This document shows, one piece after another, positions 17,530 through 27,441 of a DNA stretch of 64,000 bases. The DNA comes from an uncultured Flavobacteriaceae bacterium (lineage in GTDB: Bacteria > Bacteroidota > Bacteroidia > Flavobacteriales > Flavobacteriaceae), in the NCBI GenBank assembly GCA_947493175.1, contig CANLQD010000011.1, positions 1 through 64,000 on the forward strand, in the 5' to 3' direction. The first letter of the stretch is position 1. Each line of letters starts with the position of its first letter. The notes under the pieces were generated by a model that made no database searches, was not told the origin of the DNA, and was given only the letters and a program-made list of their open reading frames with translations. A program made the translations under genes and the position numbers.

Positions 17530-18051
17530 ATGATGAAAATAAAAATGATTTTCCTTTTAGGGTGGTTGCTATTGCCTGCGCTGATGACTGCTCAAAACGC
17601 TAGCTTTGAAGGCCGGGTAATCGATGGAGAAGAGGTGCCAGAAGTAGTTCGTGCCACACAAGACGAAAGCTTTGAAGACAAAAAGGTGGTGCGTTGGCGT
17701 TATCAAAAATCAACGGGAACGAAAGGAAATAGCTATGAACGTTATATAGCTACCATGAAAGAAAAGAAACGACCCTTGAGCAATGCGCGCTATGCTCCTG
17801 ACGGTGAACTCATCTATTACGCCGAGTATTATGGGGCGAGAACGATCCCAGCCTTGCTGAAACCTGATTTAGAGAAGAATTTTCCCAATCACAGACCTAC
17901 CGGGGGAACCCACATAAAACTGTACAGAACGAAGAAGGAGTATTACCGCATACGTCTTAAAAAGGGAAGTACGGTCACCTATGTCTTCTATAACAGGAAT
18001 GGCAATCAGGTAGATCGTAACCAATTACCCTCGGATGCCGAGTTCAATTAA
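17530..18051 (+). CDS. secreted protein of unknown function
   Basis: About 173 residues from the ATG at 17530 (or 17533), where a signal peptide begins: MIFLLGWLLLPALMTAQ. The mature part is basic (KKVVRWRYQKSTGTKG, IRLKKGSTVTYVFYNRNG). No domain recognised. In line with the lipoprotein gene before it and the propeller gene after it, perhaps one operon of envelope proteins. Confidence 0.65.
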   Translation: MMKIKMIFLLGWLLLPALMTAQNASFEGRVIDGEEVPEVVRATQDESFEDKKVVRWRYQKSTGTKGNSYERYIATMKEKKRPLSNARYAPDGELIYYAEYYGARTIPALLKPDLEKNFPNHRPTGGTHIKLYRTKKEYYRIRLKKGSTVTYVFYNRNGNQVDRNQLPSDAEFN

Positions 18052-18074
18052 GGAATATGTTTGCTGCCTACAAC

Positions 18075-19547
18075 ATGAAAACCTTATATAGGATTTTACT
18101 GCTCTTTGGTTTTATGGTCGAATTGAGCTATTCCCAACATCATGAACCGCCCCGTAATCCATATCATGCAGATTCGCCTTGGCCGGTCTATCATGGGAAT
18201 AGTTATCGACAGGCGTATTCGAAATTTGCCGGTCCCACAGATGAGGATAAGGTTACGGTCAACGTACTTAAAGGAGTAAAGGGCGGTACTTCTCCTTGGA
18301 CCTACTTCTCTGAACGGTATCCCAACGGACAGCGGGTTATTTTGCAATCAAACGCTACCCACTTCTACAAAATGATAGATGATGCACAAGGTCTCAGGGT
18401 AATTTCCAAGATCAAGATAGACAATGACTGGTTGCGGTCTTTTGGCTGGAACCTGTTGCAGGTGAAAGGGAATGTTTGGTATACCTATGATCCCAAGTAC
18501 AATCCTGAAAAAGGGCAGTGGACCAAGCTCTTTAAGATTACCGATGCCCAACCCGAAAACCCCTATTCCCAACTTGTGGTTAGGGACACCTTCAGTTTTA
18601 AAGGTGTCGTAGAGAATAAGGTTCAAAACTTTGGAATTAATTACAGGGGGGAGATTGCCTTTTATTCCGGCAGTATAAAGAAGCAGAATGGAGGGGTTTT
18701 CGGTATATTATCACCGAATTTTCAGTTGTTGGATACATTGCGTGTAGAACCGGTTTCCGGTGAAATGTTTGGACACAATGCGTTTCCGATCGATGAACAC
18801 AATTCCATGTATGTGGTTTCGACCCATCGGCTTATCCGTTTGGACTGGGATGGGGTGCGATTGAAGAAAGGCTTTGAGGCATGGTATGACTTTGTCAATG
18901 ATGGTCCTCGAGGAACTTTTGCCCAAGGAAGTGGCACCACCCCGACTTTGATGGGTTATGGAGACGGACAGGACCAATTGATCATTGTTGCCGACGGACA
19001 CCGGAGAAACAACCTATTGGCTTTTTGGCGAACGATTCCGGAAGACTGGAAAGGCATTCCCGGCGAGGATATTCGGTTGGCGGGAAAAATACAATTGCCA
19101 GCGGCCAGACGTTTTAGCGATAAATTTCAATCTATTGAAAACTCACCCACAGTCTATGGCTATGATGTGGCCATTGCCCAGTTCAATGGTTTTCTGGGAC
19201 AAGGGAAGAATCCGTTAAAAGGAGTGCAAAAAGTACGTTGGAATACTGAAAATAATGAATTTGAGCTGCAATGGGTACATACCAACATTAACATGAATGG
19301 CGTTTTAACCTATAGCACGGGCTCCAATATGTTGTACGGTAGTGGTCGTGAGCAAAACTGCAATTACTATTATTATGGCTTGGACTGGGATACCGGAGAG
19401 TTGCGGTTTCGAAAGTATTTGGGCAGGTCGTGCAAGCGGTTAAGAAATCCGTATGACGATGGTGGGAATCAACAGGTAATCGATGAAAAAGGCACTATTT
19501 ATTTTTCCGGGGGAGCTTCCTTGGTGAAGCTGGAAAAGAAAGGATAA
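18075..19547 (+). CDS. secreted beta-propeller-like protein
   Basis: 490 residues from the ATG at 18075, where MKTLYRILLLFGFMVELSYSQ forms a signal peptide; the frame opens six codons earlier. SPWPVYHGNSYRQAYS after the signal resembles the start of PQQ-like propellers, and repeated patterns of hydrophobic strands with W and G turns (FGINYRGEIAFYSGS, YVVSTHRLIRLDWDG, YGLDWDTGELRFRKYLG, DEKGTIYFSGGASLVKL) fit propeller blades. No calcium- or PQQ-binding residues can be assigned. Periplasmic or surface; function unknown. Confidence 0.65.
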   Translation: MKTLYRILLLFGFMVELSYSQHHEPPRNPYHADSPWPVYHGNSYRQAYSKFAGPTDEDKVTVNVLKGVKGGTSPWTYFSERYPNGQRVILQSNATHFYKMIDDAQGLRVISKIKIDNDWLRSFGWNLLQVKGNVWYTYDPKYNPEKGQWTKLFKITDAQPENPYSQLVVRDTFSFKGVVENKVQNFGINYRGEIAFYSGSIKKQNGGVFGILSPNFQLLDTLRVEPVSGEMFGHNAFPIDEHNSMYVVSTHRLIRLDWDGVRLKKGFEAWYDFVNDGPRGTFAQGSGTTPTLMGYGDGQDQLIIVADGHRRNNLLAFWRTIPEDWKGIPGEDIRLAGKIQLPAARRFSDKFQSIENSPTVYGYDVAIAQFNGFLGQGKNPLKGVQKVRWNTENNEFELQWVHTNINMNGVLTYSTGSNMLYGSGREQNCNYYYYGLDWDTGELRFRKYLGRSCKRLRNPYDDGGNQQVIDEKGTIYFSGGASLVKLEKKG

Positions 19548-20266
19548 ATAAGGTGCCAGCGTGGCGCATGCAACAAGCCTTGGTGTAAAGGCCACGATCT
19601 TTGCCATGCATCGAAGAACTTGGCTTGCCGGTACTGTTCCCTGTCATCTCCCTGTCTGGTTTGCTGCAAATCTACAAAGTCGAACAAACCGGAATTTTTG
19701 GCATCTCAGAAATCAAAAAAACCGTCCCGAATGAATTAACGGAACGGTTACGATGGCTATAGTTAATGGTGTCTTGTTATTTACAGGAGGTATCATAGGT
19801 AATTTTTATTGTAGAGATTATGAAATATCTGAAACCATTGGGTAGGAAACCATATCTCGTTAAGCGAGGGTAGGACCAAATATGATAGAAAGACCGCTTT
19901 ACTTAACTGTGTTGGGACTCGTTAGGGGTGTTTACGCTCATAAACGGAGCATATCGCTAAAAGACTTTCTTTACGCAATGACAGCTAAAAAGCCCTAAAA
20001 GCTCGAAACCGCAAGAGGCGTTTGCTAGGTTATGGGCTCACTACCAAGTCGTTAAAGATGAGTTGGAAGAAATTGGTTGTCAGGTATTTCCATACAGAAG
20101 CTATTGGCAACGAAATTCAGACGAATTTTTCGCTTAGAAGCTCAAAAAGTCCCACTTACATCGTTTATATCTGTTTTTACAACATTTGTAGTATATTTCT
20201 TATAATATAATAATTGTATTGTCGTTAATCGAAGGTATCACCCATTTTAACGATAAAATACAATAA
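19548..20266. other. 719-bp gene-poor spacer
   Basis: No supported gene. It contains the first copy of a 63-64 bp repeat (19714-19777). The stretch 19780-20230 has open segments of at most about 60 codons with no signal or family pattern and may be decayed coding DNA. AT-rich sequence at 20180-20266 could hold the promoter of the secreted protein at 20267. Confidence 0.6.
19714..19777. repeat. 63-bp direct repeat, left copy
   Basis: Matches 24944-25006 with one substitution and one extra A. It includes ACCGTCCC ... GGAACGGT, which on the minus strand reads as a hairpin followed by seven T, i.e. a terminator-like structure, plus about 30 conserved bases beyond the stem. With the right copy it brackets the T9SS module. 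Confidence 0.93.
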
Positions 20267-20737
20267 ATGAAACGAATCAATTTTCCCCTCAAAAGTGTTT
20301 ATGCGCGTATAGCGTTATTGTTTTTCATCACTTTTTTAGGCAGGGCCTCCACTTTCCCAAATACCCCATCCGAAGTTGAAGAAGTACCAACGGAACTCCT
20401 GAGCTTATGTCTTTCCAATGCTGCGATTTGGGACCAACTTTCTTTTGGTGAAGATTCCTTGGACGCTTACTACATCCTTGATCACGGAGTAGATGTTGAT
20501 ATCCAAAACAACTTAAAACTACACAATAAATCCGTGATGTTGATTGGAAAGAGAGATTTGGGTGCTTTAAACGACGCACCCTACTTTCTTTTCCATACGC
20601 TACAGGTCAATGAAGACAGTGCTTTGGTAAGAGTATACTTGACGTACAAGGAAGCGGGCGAAGAGAAAACGGTCCATGCCGAACTATCGTTGGAGAAGCG
20701 AACAGGTATATGGAAAGTAATTAAAAGCCAAATTTAA
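20267..20737 (+). CDS. secreted protein of unknown function
   Basis: 156 residues with a hydrophobic N-terminal segment (ARIALLFFITFLG) acting as signal peptide. The mature part (about residues 40-156) contains LHNKSVMLIGKRDLG and ALVRVYLTYKEAGEEKTVHAELSLEKRTGIWKV, a small alpha/beta domain resembling NTF2-like or lumazine-type helper folds, but this is weak. It ends 11 bp before the large adhesin gene and is probably co-transcribed with it. Confidence 0.65.
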   Translation: MKRINFPLKSVYARIALLFFITFLGRASTFPNTPSEVEEVPTELLSLCLSNAAIWDQLSFGEDSLDAYYILDHGVDVDIQNNLKLHNKSVMLIGKRDLGALNDAPYFLFHTLQVNEDSALVRVYLTYKEAGEEKTVHAELSLEKRTGIWKVIKSQI

Positions 20738-20747
20738 ACAAGAACCC

Positions 20748-23700
20748 ATGAAGAAATCATTCTTAACCAAAGTAAATACCTTTTTACTGCTATTGCTGCT
20801 TTTGTCGGTATATACCGTGGCAACTGCCCAAGAGAACAGAATTTTGAATAACGATAGGTTGCGTTCTGGGAGCGGAAGTGAGAATTCTATCAATACGGCC
20901 GGTAATATGCAGCAACCGTTTTACTACAACGGATCTACTTGGCGTAAATTAACGTACAGTAATTACCCTTTGGATATTCGTTGGGGTATTGGCGGTGACG
21001 GTACCAATGGCTGGAACACCAATGGAACCATTGTTGAAAACCCGGCACTGTCTAACCAAACCTTCGACTACTCCGGTTTTACGGTTACGAATGCAGCGAC
21101 GGGAGATGGTTACGGCCAAATTAAGACTACTGGGGAAATAACAGTGAACGGACAATTGTTTCGGGTCGAAAACGTCTACGAGCTTTTACAACCGGAGGGG
21201 TACATCGCCATTAAGGTAAAAATAACCAATATCAGCGGTACAGCCGCCTCCAACGTACGTTTATGGGTCGGAACCAGGGACGACTATGTCGGCGGATCGG
21301 ACGGACCTACGAAGGAGCGTGGTAATTTGGTAAACGAGGAATTTGTGCTCATCGACAACCAGGCAGACCAGGCAAAAGCCATTAAGATATCTACAAGCCA
21401 AGAAGCGATCCTATTTTTTAGTAACTCGGATAGGGCATTCTCTACCATCAATAGATGCTGTTCCTTTAGCAATGCTACCCAGCAAAACCCGGCTACGAAC
21501 GATATTTCGGAAACAGGGGATGGATCTTACGCCTTGTATGTGCGGTTCAACGACTTGGCAGCAAATCAAAGTGATGAACTTATCTGGTATTACGGAGCTG
21601 GAACACTTCCTGAAATTGATGAAATCATCGAACGGGTAGCCAGTGCTGCCATTGGAGCTTTTGATAACATCACGTACAATTCAGCCGATTACGCCGCTAC
21701 AACCGTTCAGAACGGTACGGGTTATTGGATGTTGGTGCCCGAGGGCGCCACCGCACCCACCGCCGCTCAAATTGAGGCGGGATCTAACTACAATGGCGTA
21801 ACCATTGTAGGATCGGGTAGTGCAGCAATGTTGGCCGATCAAGAACAAATTTTTAATCTTACAGGTCTAGACGCTTCAACGACCTATGATTTCCATTTTG
21901 TTTCGAAATATTTTGACGGGGTCGAAGATGCCTATACCGAAATTATCGGCGAAACCCTCAATACATTGGAAGCCCCCCCTATTATCACCGATTTTAGTCC
22001 TAAAACAGCTGCTTTTGGGGAAACAATTACCATTATCGGTTCTAATTTTCTAACAACAAGCGACGTACTGGTTGGTGGTCTCAATGCTACTTTTACGGTC
22101 GTAGATAGCGGTTCACTTGATGTAGTGGTACCTAACGGTGCGGCAGATTTCTATATCACGGTTACCAATGAAAGCGGTACGGCATTCATTGAGTCTGAGG
22201 AAACCGGCAATACCGATGCCTCTTGTAGCACTGGTTGGAGCTCCGCATGGCAACGTTTGACCATACAAGATGCCAGTATCTTAAAAACTGTTGTATTAGA
22301 GTTAGGAAATAGAAATCCCGCAAATTCGTATGATCTCTTTCTCGAATTGCACGAGACCGATATGGATCCACTTTCTGCGAATCCGTTCAATAAATTCAAT
22401 AGTTTACTAGAAGTATCCCAAACCGTAACGGTTGGTCCGAACAGCAATTTGGGAGAGGTCACCTTCGTTTTTGATCAAAATACGCCTTTGGATGCAAATA
22501 CCGATTATTACGTGGTACTAAAGGAAGCGAATTCGAATCCGTCGGGAACAGGAGAACAAACTATTTCGAAAGAATGTTCAAGCAGTGGAACAACAGACGG
22601 CGGTGCCGGAAACCTTTTTGGAACGTTGTACCATAGGTTTACGGTAAGTCCCATTCTGGAAATCAACAATCCCCCGACCGATATTTTGATTTCGCAGGTC
22701 AACATAGAGGAAAACAATACGATTGGTCAAGTCATCGGACAGTTATCCGCTACGGATGCCGATGCCGTGGATACCCACATATTTGTTCTTATCGCGGGTG
22801 ATGGTGATGATGATAATGCGAGTTTTACGGTCGCCGGATTGGATCTACAAGCCGCGGAGCGGTTTGATTTTGAAACAAAATCAAGCTACACTCTTAGGGT
22901 TCGTACCACCGATATGGATGGTAGTTCATTTGAAAAAGCCTTTTCTATTACTATTGACAATGAAGTAGATGAAGATTTCGATAGCGACGGTATTCCAGAT
23001 TCCACTGATAATTGTAGGGAGGTGGCGAACGCAGATCAACTGAATACCGATGGGGATGCTTTTGGCAACGCATGTGACGACGATGACGACAATGACGGTA
23101 CCCCCGACAGCGAGGATGCCTTCCCATTGGACGAGAACGAGGATACCGATACGGACGGCGACGGTACTGGCGACAACGCCGATACCGATGACGATGGCGA
23201 CGGTACCCCCGATAGCGAGGATGCCTTCCCATTGGACGAGAACGAGGATACCGATACGGACGGCGACGGTACGGGCGACAACGCCGATACCGATGACGAT
23301 GGCGACGGTACCCCCGATAGCGAAGATGATCTACCCAAAAATCCAGACGAGAATTCCGATGTGGATGGCGACGGCATTGGTGATATAGAAGATCCGGATG
23401 ATGACAACGATGGGAACATTGATTCGGACAATGATGGTGACGGTCTCGGCGATGTGGTGGATCCTGATGATGATAATGACGGCATAGAAGATACAGTGGA
23501 TGATTTCCCAAAAGACCCGGATGAATATGTTGATACCGACAATGATGGTATCGGTGACAACGCCGACGAAGACGATGACAATGATGGTTACAGTGATGTC
23601 GTTGAAAACGAGGCCGGTACCGACTCCAAAGACGCCTCTAGTAATCCCAAGGACTCCGATAATGACGGTATTCCCGATTTCATGGATGAAGATGATGACA

Positions 23701-24020
23701 ATGACGGGGTCTTGGATGCTGCCGATAGCTTTCCAGAGGATAACGAGCCACAGCTCATTCCCGCAGAAGCGTTTACCCCAAATGGAGATGGAGTCAATGA
23801 TACCTGGGTAGTACCCGGAATCGATAATTATTCCAATACCAAGGTGATGGTCTATAACCGTTGGGGGCATGAGGTATTTACCGCCACCAACTACAGAAAT
23901 AATTGGAACGGTAACCATCAATCCGGTTCCGATAAACTACCTCCCGGCTCTTACTTATACGTAATCGATTTGGGCAACGGGAGTGCTCCTTTACAAGGAT
24001 GGGTATTCATCAATTATTAA
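20748..24020 (+). CDS. large T9SS surface protein with TSP3 repeats and CHU_C domain
   Basis: 1090 residues. Signal peptide to about 28 (ends VATAQ), then a beta-rich domain (about 30-290), an IPT/TIG-like fold near 405-480 (ITDFSPKTAAFGETITIIGS), a carbohydrate-binding-like beta segment, a cadherin-like domain near 645-740 (NNPPTDILIS ... FDFETKSSYTLRVRTTD), and an acidic thrombospondin type-3 stretch from about 742 to 1000 with many DxDxDG calcium loops. The C-terminus (TPNGDGVNDTW, MVYNRWGHEVF, LPPGSYLYVIDLG) is the gliding-motility-associated CHU_C domain, a type B sorting signal for type IX secretion. PorP/SprF follows 18 bp downstream, the usual partner for type B substrates. Contains two exact-phase 105-bp tandem units. 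Confidence 0.92.
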   Translation: MKKSFLTKVNTFLLLLLLLSVYTVATAQENRILNNDRLRSGSGSENSINTAGNMQQPFYYNGSTWRKLTYSNYPLDIRWGIGGDGTNGWNTNGTIVENPALSNQTFDYSGFTVTNAATGDGYGQIKTTGEITVNGQLFRVENVYELLQPEGYIAIKVKITNISGTAASNVRLWVGTRDDYVGGSDGPTKERGNLVNEEFVLIDNQADQAKAIKISTSQEAILFFSNSDRAFSTINRCCSFSNATQQNPATNDISETGDGSYALYVRFNDLAANQSDELIWYYGAGTLPEIDEIIERVASAAIGAFDNITYNSADYAATTVQNGTGYWMLVPEGATAPTAAQIEAGSNYNGVTIVGSGSAAMLADQEQIFNLTGLDASTTYDFHFVSKYFDGVEDAYTEIIGETLNTLEAPPIITDFSPKTAAFGETITIIGSNFLTTSDVLVGGLNATFTVVDSGSLDVVVPNGAADFYITVTNESGTAFIESEETGNTDASCSTGWSSAWQRLTIQDASILKTVVLELGNRNPANSYDLFLELHETDMDPLSANPFNKFNSLLEVSQTVTVGPNSNLGEVTFVFDQNTPLDANTDYYVVLKEANSNPSGTGEQTISKECSSSGTTDGGAGNLFGTLYHRFTVSPILEINNPPTDILISQVNIEENNTIGQVIGQLSATDADAVDTHIFVLIAGDGDDDNASFTVAGLDLQAAERFDFETKSSYTLRVRTTDMDGSSFEKAFSITIDNEVDEDFDSDGIPDSTDNCREVANADQLNTDGDAFGNACDDDDDNDGTPDSEDAFPLDENEDTDTDGDGTGDNADTDDDGDGTPDSEDAFPLDENEDTDTDGDGTGDNADTDDDGDGTPDSEDDLPKNPDENSDVDGDGIGDIEDPDDDNDGNIDSDNDGDGLGDVVDPDDDNDGIEDTVDDFPKDPDEYVDTDNDGIGDNADEDDDNDGYSDVVENEAGTDSKDASSNPKDSDNDGIPDFMDEDDDNDGVLDAADSFPEDNEPQLIPAEAFTPNGDGVNDTWVVPGIDNYSNTKVMVYNRWGHEVFTATNYRNNWNGNHQSGSDKLPPGSYLYVIDLGNGSAPLQGWVFINY
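23097..23306 (+). repeat. two in-frame 105-bp tandem units in the adhesin gene
   Basis: GGTACCCCCGA starts at 23097, 23202 and 23307, spaced exactly 105 bp (35 residues). The first two units are nearly identical at DNA level; the third starts the same and then diverges. Each unit encodes one block of calcium-binding TSP3 loops plus SEDAFPLDENEDTD. Recent slippage or unequal recombination is the simplest explanation. Confidence 0.95.
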
Positions 24021-24038
24021 TACCAAAAAAGACATAAC

Positions 24039-24926
24039 ATGAAATTCAAGAATATATATATCACGCTGTTGTTGCTATTTATGACAGCAATACTGTCGGC
24101 ACAACAAGACGCCCACTACAGTTTTTATCGATACAATATGAACCTCATTAACCCTGCGTATGCGGGTGCAGGGGAAGTAACGAATATTGGAATGAACATT
24201 CGTAGTCAGTGGGCAAGCGTACAGGGAGCACCTGAGACACAAAGCCTTATTTTCGGGACACCTGTCGGCAAAAATGTGGGTCTGGGAGTATCTATAGTAA
24301 ACGACAAAACGTTTATTGAGAAACAGACCTGGTTTGCGCTGGATTTCTCCTATCGACTGCAACTCAATGAGGGTAATCAGCTCTTTTTTGGAGTGAAGGG
24401 TGGTTTTGCCTCGTATAACGTAAATACCGAAGGTTTGGTGACCTATGGCATACAACAGGATAGGTCCTTGATGAATCTTGATGGTCGCTTTAACCCTAAC
24501 ATCGGTGCGGGAGCTTATCTGAGGGGGGAACGTTATTTCGTTTCGCTATCCATACCAAGAATACTCTCTCCAGATCGTTTGCAAGAGAATGATGGCGAGG
24601 CGAGATTAGGGGTTGATAAGATACACACCTACTTGGCAGGTGGTTACGACTTTGATTTGGGCGGTAGTACCCAATTGAAACCGACAGTACTTTTCAGGTA
24701 TGTCGATGGAGCGCCCCTCTCGGTTGATTTTACTACGTTGGTGGGCTTTAACGAACGTTTCGATATTGGTGCCGCCTATCGCTTGAACGAGGGTTTGGCC
24801 GGGTTGTTCCTTTTCACCGCAAAAGACTGGTTACAGATTGGCTACGCTTACGAAATGGCTACACAAAATCAGTTGCGAAGTGTTGAAAACGGTACACACG
24901 AGCTCATGCTTAATTTAAAATTATAA
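24039..24926 (+). CDS. type IX secretion membrane protein PorP/SprF
   Basis: 295 residues with a signal peptide (LLFMTAILSAQ) followed by QDAHYSFYRYNMNLINPAYAG, the hallmark start of PorP/SprF proteins, and a beta-barrel pattern to the end. These outer-membrane proteins are encoded beside substrates with type B C-terminal domains and are thought to help their secretion or anchoring. It follows the adhesin gene by 18 bp, so both form one module. Confidence 0.93.
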   Translation: MKFKNIYITLLLLFMTAILSAQQDAHYSFYRYNMNLINPAYAGAGEVTNIGMNIRSQWASVQGAPETQSLIFGTPVGKNVGLGVSIVNDKTFIEKQTWFALDFSYRLQLNEGNQLFFGVKGGFASYNVNTEGLVTYGIQQDRSLMNLDGRFNPNIGAGAYLRGERYFVSLSIPRILSPDRLQENDGEARLGVDKIHTYLAGGYDFDLGGSTQLKPTVLFRYVDGAPLSVDFTTLVGFNERFDIGAAYRLNEGLAGLFLFTAKDWLQIGYAYEMATQNQLRSVENGTHELMLNLKL

Positions 24927-24943
24927 GACTAACGAAGGGGCAA

Positions 24944-25006
24944 CAAAAAACCGTCCCGAATAAATTAACGGAACGGTTACGATGGCTATAGTTAATGGTG
25001 TCTTGT
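24944..25006. repeat. 63-bp direct repeat, right copy
   Basis: Second copy of the repeat at 19714-19777, 17 bp past the PorP/SprF stop codon. The minus-strand hairpin with six T is kept. A separate, stronger bidirectional terminator sits at 25088, so this copy is not needed to end htpG transcription. Confidence 0.93.
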
Positions 25007-25087
25007 GCACTACAAGATTGCTCAAAGGTACTTTTCAAGCTTGGATTTTAAAATACCTGGAAACTAGTAGTTTTTACGGCAAAAACA

Positions 25088-25127
25088 CAAAAAACCGCCG
25101 CTGAAGGCAAAGTCAGCGGCGGTTTTT
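25088..25127. terminator. bidirectional terminator after htpG
   Basis: An 11-bp perfect stem ACCGCCGCTGA / TCAGCGGCGGT with a loop of 8, flanked by A-runs on the left and T-runs on the right, so it can stop transcripts from both sides. It lies 27 bp beyond the htpG stop codon. Confidence 0.92.
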
Positions 25128-25153
25128 ACATTTTTCCAGCGTCTAACATACGC

Positions 25154-27043
25154 CTATTTCACCATTTCGTAACTACGTTTGATGAAGTTGGTCAGTTCCT
25201 CGCCTTTCAATAGCCCTTTGGACAAACGCGCCAGGTCAATGGATTGGTTGATCAACCGTTCCCGTTTTTTAGCGGTTTTGGTGTTCAATATCTCTCCGAC
25301 CAATTCATGGTTGGTGTTGACAATCAAGTTGTACATATCGGGCATACCGCCCATGCCGAACATTCCACCACCGCCACCGGTCTTCTGCATGTCTTTCATA
25401 CGGCGCATGAATTCGGGTTCGGTGATGATAAAGGGAGAAGCGTCGCTATCCATGGCTTCCAGCTGAACGGTGTAACTTTTATCGGAAATCACTTCTTCCA
25501 AATTGGTCTTCAGTTTTTCCTTTTCCTCATCCGACAGTTTGGAAATCTGGGTATCGTCCTTTTTGATCAAATTATCGATATGGTCGGCATCTACTCGGGC
25601 AAAGGACAATTTCTCTTTTGAGGTCTCTAACTTTTGCATTAAGTGGCCAATAATGGGAGAATCCATCAATAGTACTTCATACCCTTTTGCCTTAGCCGCC
25701 CCAATATAGCTGTGTTGCGACTCTTGGTCCGAAGCATATAAGACCACTAACTTTTCATCCTTATCGGTCTGCGTATCCTTTATTTTTTCCTGTAACTCTT
25801 CGAAGGTGAAGTAAGCGCCATCAACGGTGGGGTAGAGCGCAAATTTATCGGCCTTTTCAAAGAATTTTTCTTCCGAGAGCATGCCGTATTCGATGACAAT
25901 TTTAATATCGTTCCATTTTTGCTCAAAATCTTCCCGATTGTTTTTAAAGAGCGAATTCAATTTATCCGCAACCTTTCTGGTAATGTAGGAAGATATTTTT
26001 TTAACGGCGCCATCGGTCTGTAGGTACGAGCGTGATACATTCAAAGGAATATCGGGCGAATCGATGACCCCACGCAACATCGTTAAAAACTCAGGGACGA
26101 TACCTTCTACATTATCGGTCACGAAAACCTGGTTCTGGTACAGCTGAATACGGTCTTTCTGAATGTTGAGGTCGTTGGTCAACTTCGGAAAATAGAGGAT
26201 ACCTGTAAGATTAAAAGGATAATCGACATTTAAATGAATATGGAATAGGGGCTCCTCGAATTGCATCGGATAGAGCTCCCGGTAAAAACCGCTGTAATCT
26301 TCGTCTTTCAGATCAGTGGGTTGTTTGGTCCATGCCGGATTGGGATTGTTGATGATATTATCAACTTCTTTGGTGGGAGCAGGGTCTTCCTCCTTGGCGC
26401 CTTCCGGTTTAGGGAGGGTCTCTGTCTTGGTGCCAAACTTAATAGGTATCGGCATGAACTTGTTGTACTTCTTTAAGAGTTCCGTGATACGGCTCTCTTC
26501 TAAAAATTCGGTTGAATCCTCTGCAATGTGGAGCACTATTTCAGTTCCCCGATCTTCTTTTTTTGCTTTCTTAATGGTAAACTTGGGCGATCCGTCACAT
26601 GACCAATGTACGGCCGGTTCATCCTTATAGCTTTTAGTGATGATTTCAACTTTGTTGGCTACCATGAAAGAGGAATAGAAACCGAGGCCAAAATGACCGA
26701 TAATGCCGGTATCTTTTGCACCGTCTTCATATTTGTTCAGAAATTCCTCGGCCCCTGAAAAAGCAACTTCGTTAATGTACTTTTTGACCTCTTCCTCGGT
26801 CATTCCGATTCCTTGGTCAATGAGGTGTATCTTTTTTCCCTCCTTATCGACCTTTACTTCGATCATTGGGTTCCCATACTCCACTTTTGCCTCGCCGATA
26901 GAAGTGAGGTGTTTCAGTTTTAAGGTGGCATCTGTAGCATTCGATACCAATTCCCTTAGAAAAATCTCGTGGTCGCTGTAAAGAAATTTTTTGATGAGTG
27001 GAAAAATATTATCCACTGAAACATTGATTTTACCTGTTGCCAT
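25154..27043 (-). CDS. htpG: molecular chaperone HtpG (Hsp90)
   Basis: 629 residues, full length for HtpG. The GHKL ATPase N-domain has FLRELVSNATDA (Asn for magnesium), IDQGIGMTEEEV and GHFGLGFYSSFMVA (lid glycine loop); the middle domain has NVSRSYLQTDG with the catalytic-loop Arg; the C-terminal dimerisation domain follows. It folds client proteins in the cytosol using ATP, often under stress. Stands alone on the minus strand. Upstream, GGGAAGCTTCCC at 27115-27126 is a 12-bp palindrome of unknown meaning; no CIRCE element is seen. Confidence 0.97.
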   Translation of the reverse strand: MATGKINVSVDNIFPLIKKFLYSDHEIFLRELVSNATDATLKLKHLTSIGEAKVEYGNPMIEVKVDKEGKKIHLIDQGIGMTEEEVKKYINEVAFSGAEEFLNKYEDGAKDTGIIGHFGLGFYSSFMVANKVEIITKSYKDEPAVHWSCDGSPKFTIKKAKKEDRGTEIVLHIAEDSTEFLEESRITELLKKYNKFMPIPIKFGTKTETLPKPEGAKEEDPAPTKEVDNIINNPNPAWTKQPTDLKDEDYSGFYRELYPMQFEEPLFHIHLNVDYPFNLTGILYFPKLTNDLNIQKDRIQLYQNQVFVTDNVEGIVPEFLTMLRGVIDSPDIPLNVSRSYLQTDGAVKKISSYITRKVADKLNSLFKNNREDFEQKWNDIKIVIEYGMLSEEKFFEKADKFALYPTVDGAYFTFEELQEKIKDTQTDKDEKLVVLYASDQESQHSYIGAAKAKGYEVLLMDSPIIGHLMQKLETSKEKLSFARVDADHIDNLIKKDDTQISKLSDEEKEKLKTNLEEVISDKSYTVQLEAMDSDASPFIITEPEFMRRMKDMQKTGGGGGMFGMGGMPDMYNLIVNTNHELVGEILNTKTAKKRERLINQSIDLARLSKGLLKGEELTNFIKRSYEMVK

Positions 27044-27383
27044 AATTAATCAGTATTTATTTGCTTCCCTCGAAAGAGAGAATTCTATTCATTTTAATGT
27101 TGCCGTTGGCAATCGGGAAGCTTCCCTGTTGTTAATATGCCTGCAATGGTCAAAAAAAATACCATTGTAGGGGAATATGACAAACTGACACTAGATTGGC
27201 CAAGTACATGCCATTTCGTATGGCGGTTGGTTCGTATGAAGGTTTAAGATGACATTTGAAAACCAGTTTCGTCTTTTAGCTGCCACCACCACCTATTTAA
27301 ATACCCTAGCGATGAATCTAGGAAGCTTTAGCGTACACCTGTTTTGAAGCGTTCTTGGAGTCTACCCATTTGGGGGCAAAAAA

Positions 27384-27441
27384 GTTTAACAATATTTTTT
27401 GTTTAATTTTTTTATCAATAAGTTAAACAGTTGTATCTTTG
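27384..27441 (+). promoter_or_regulatory. TAnnTTTG promoter box with GTTTAA repeats
   Basis: TATCTTTG at 27434-27441 fits the Bacteroidota -7 consensus TAnnTTTG, though a clean -33 TTG at the usual spacing is missing. Just upstream GTTTAAC (27384), GTTTAAT (27401) and inverted GTTAAAC (27422) form half-sites that could be an operator for the TetR-type regulator encoded 200 bp downstream. Confidence 0.5.

Noticed and set aside
19753..19848. Short frame starting MAIVNGVL in the 63-bp repeat
   Set aside because: The frame agrees between copies only within the repeat and diverges right after; not a conserved peptide.
22951..23921. Long minus-strand open frames opposite the adhesin repeats
   Set aside because: They are mirror images of the Asp-rich repeats (Ser/Pro- or His/Arg-rich low-complexity translations) and lack start context.
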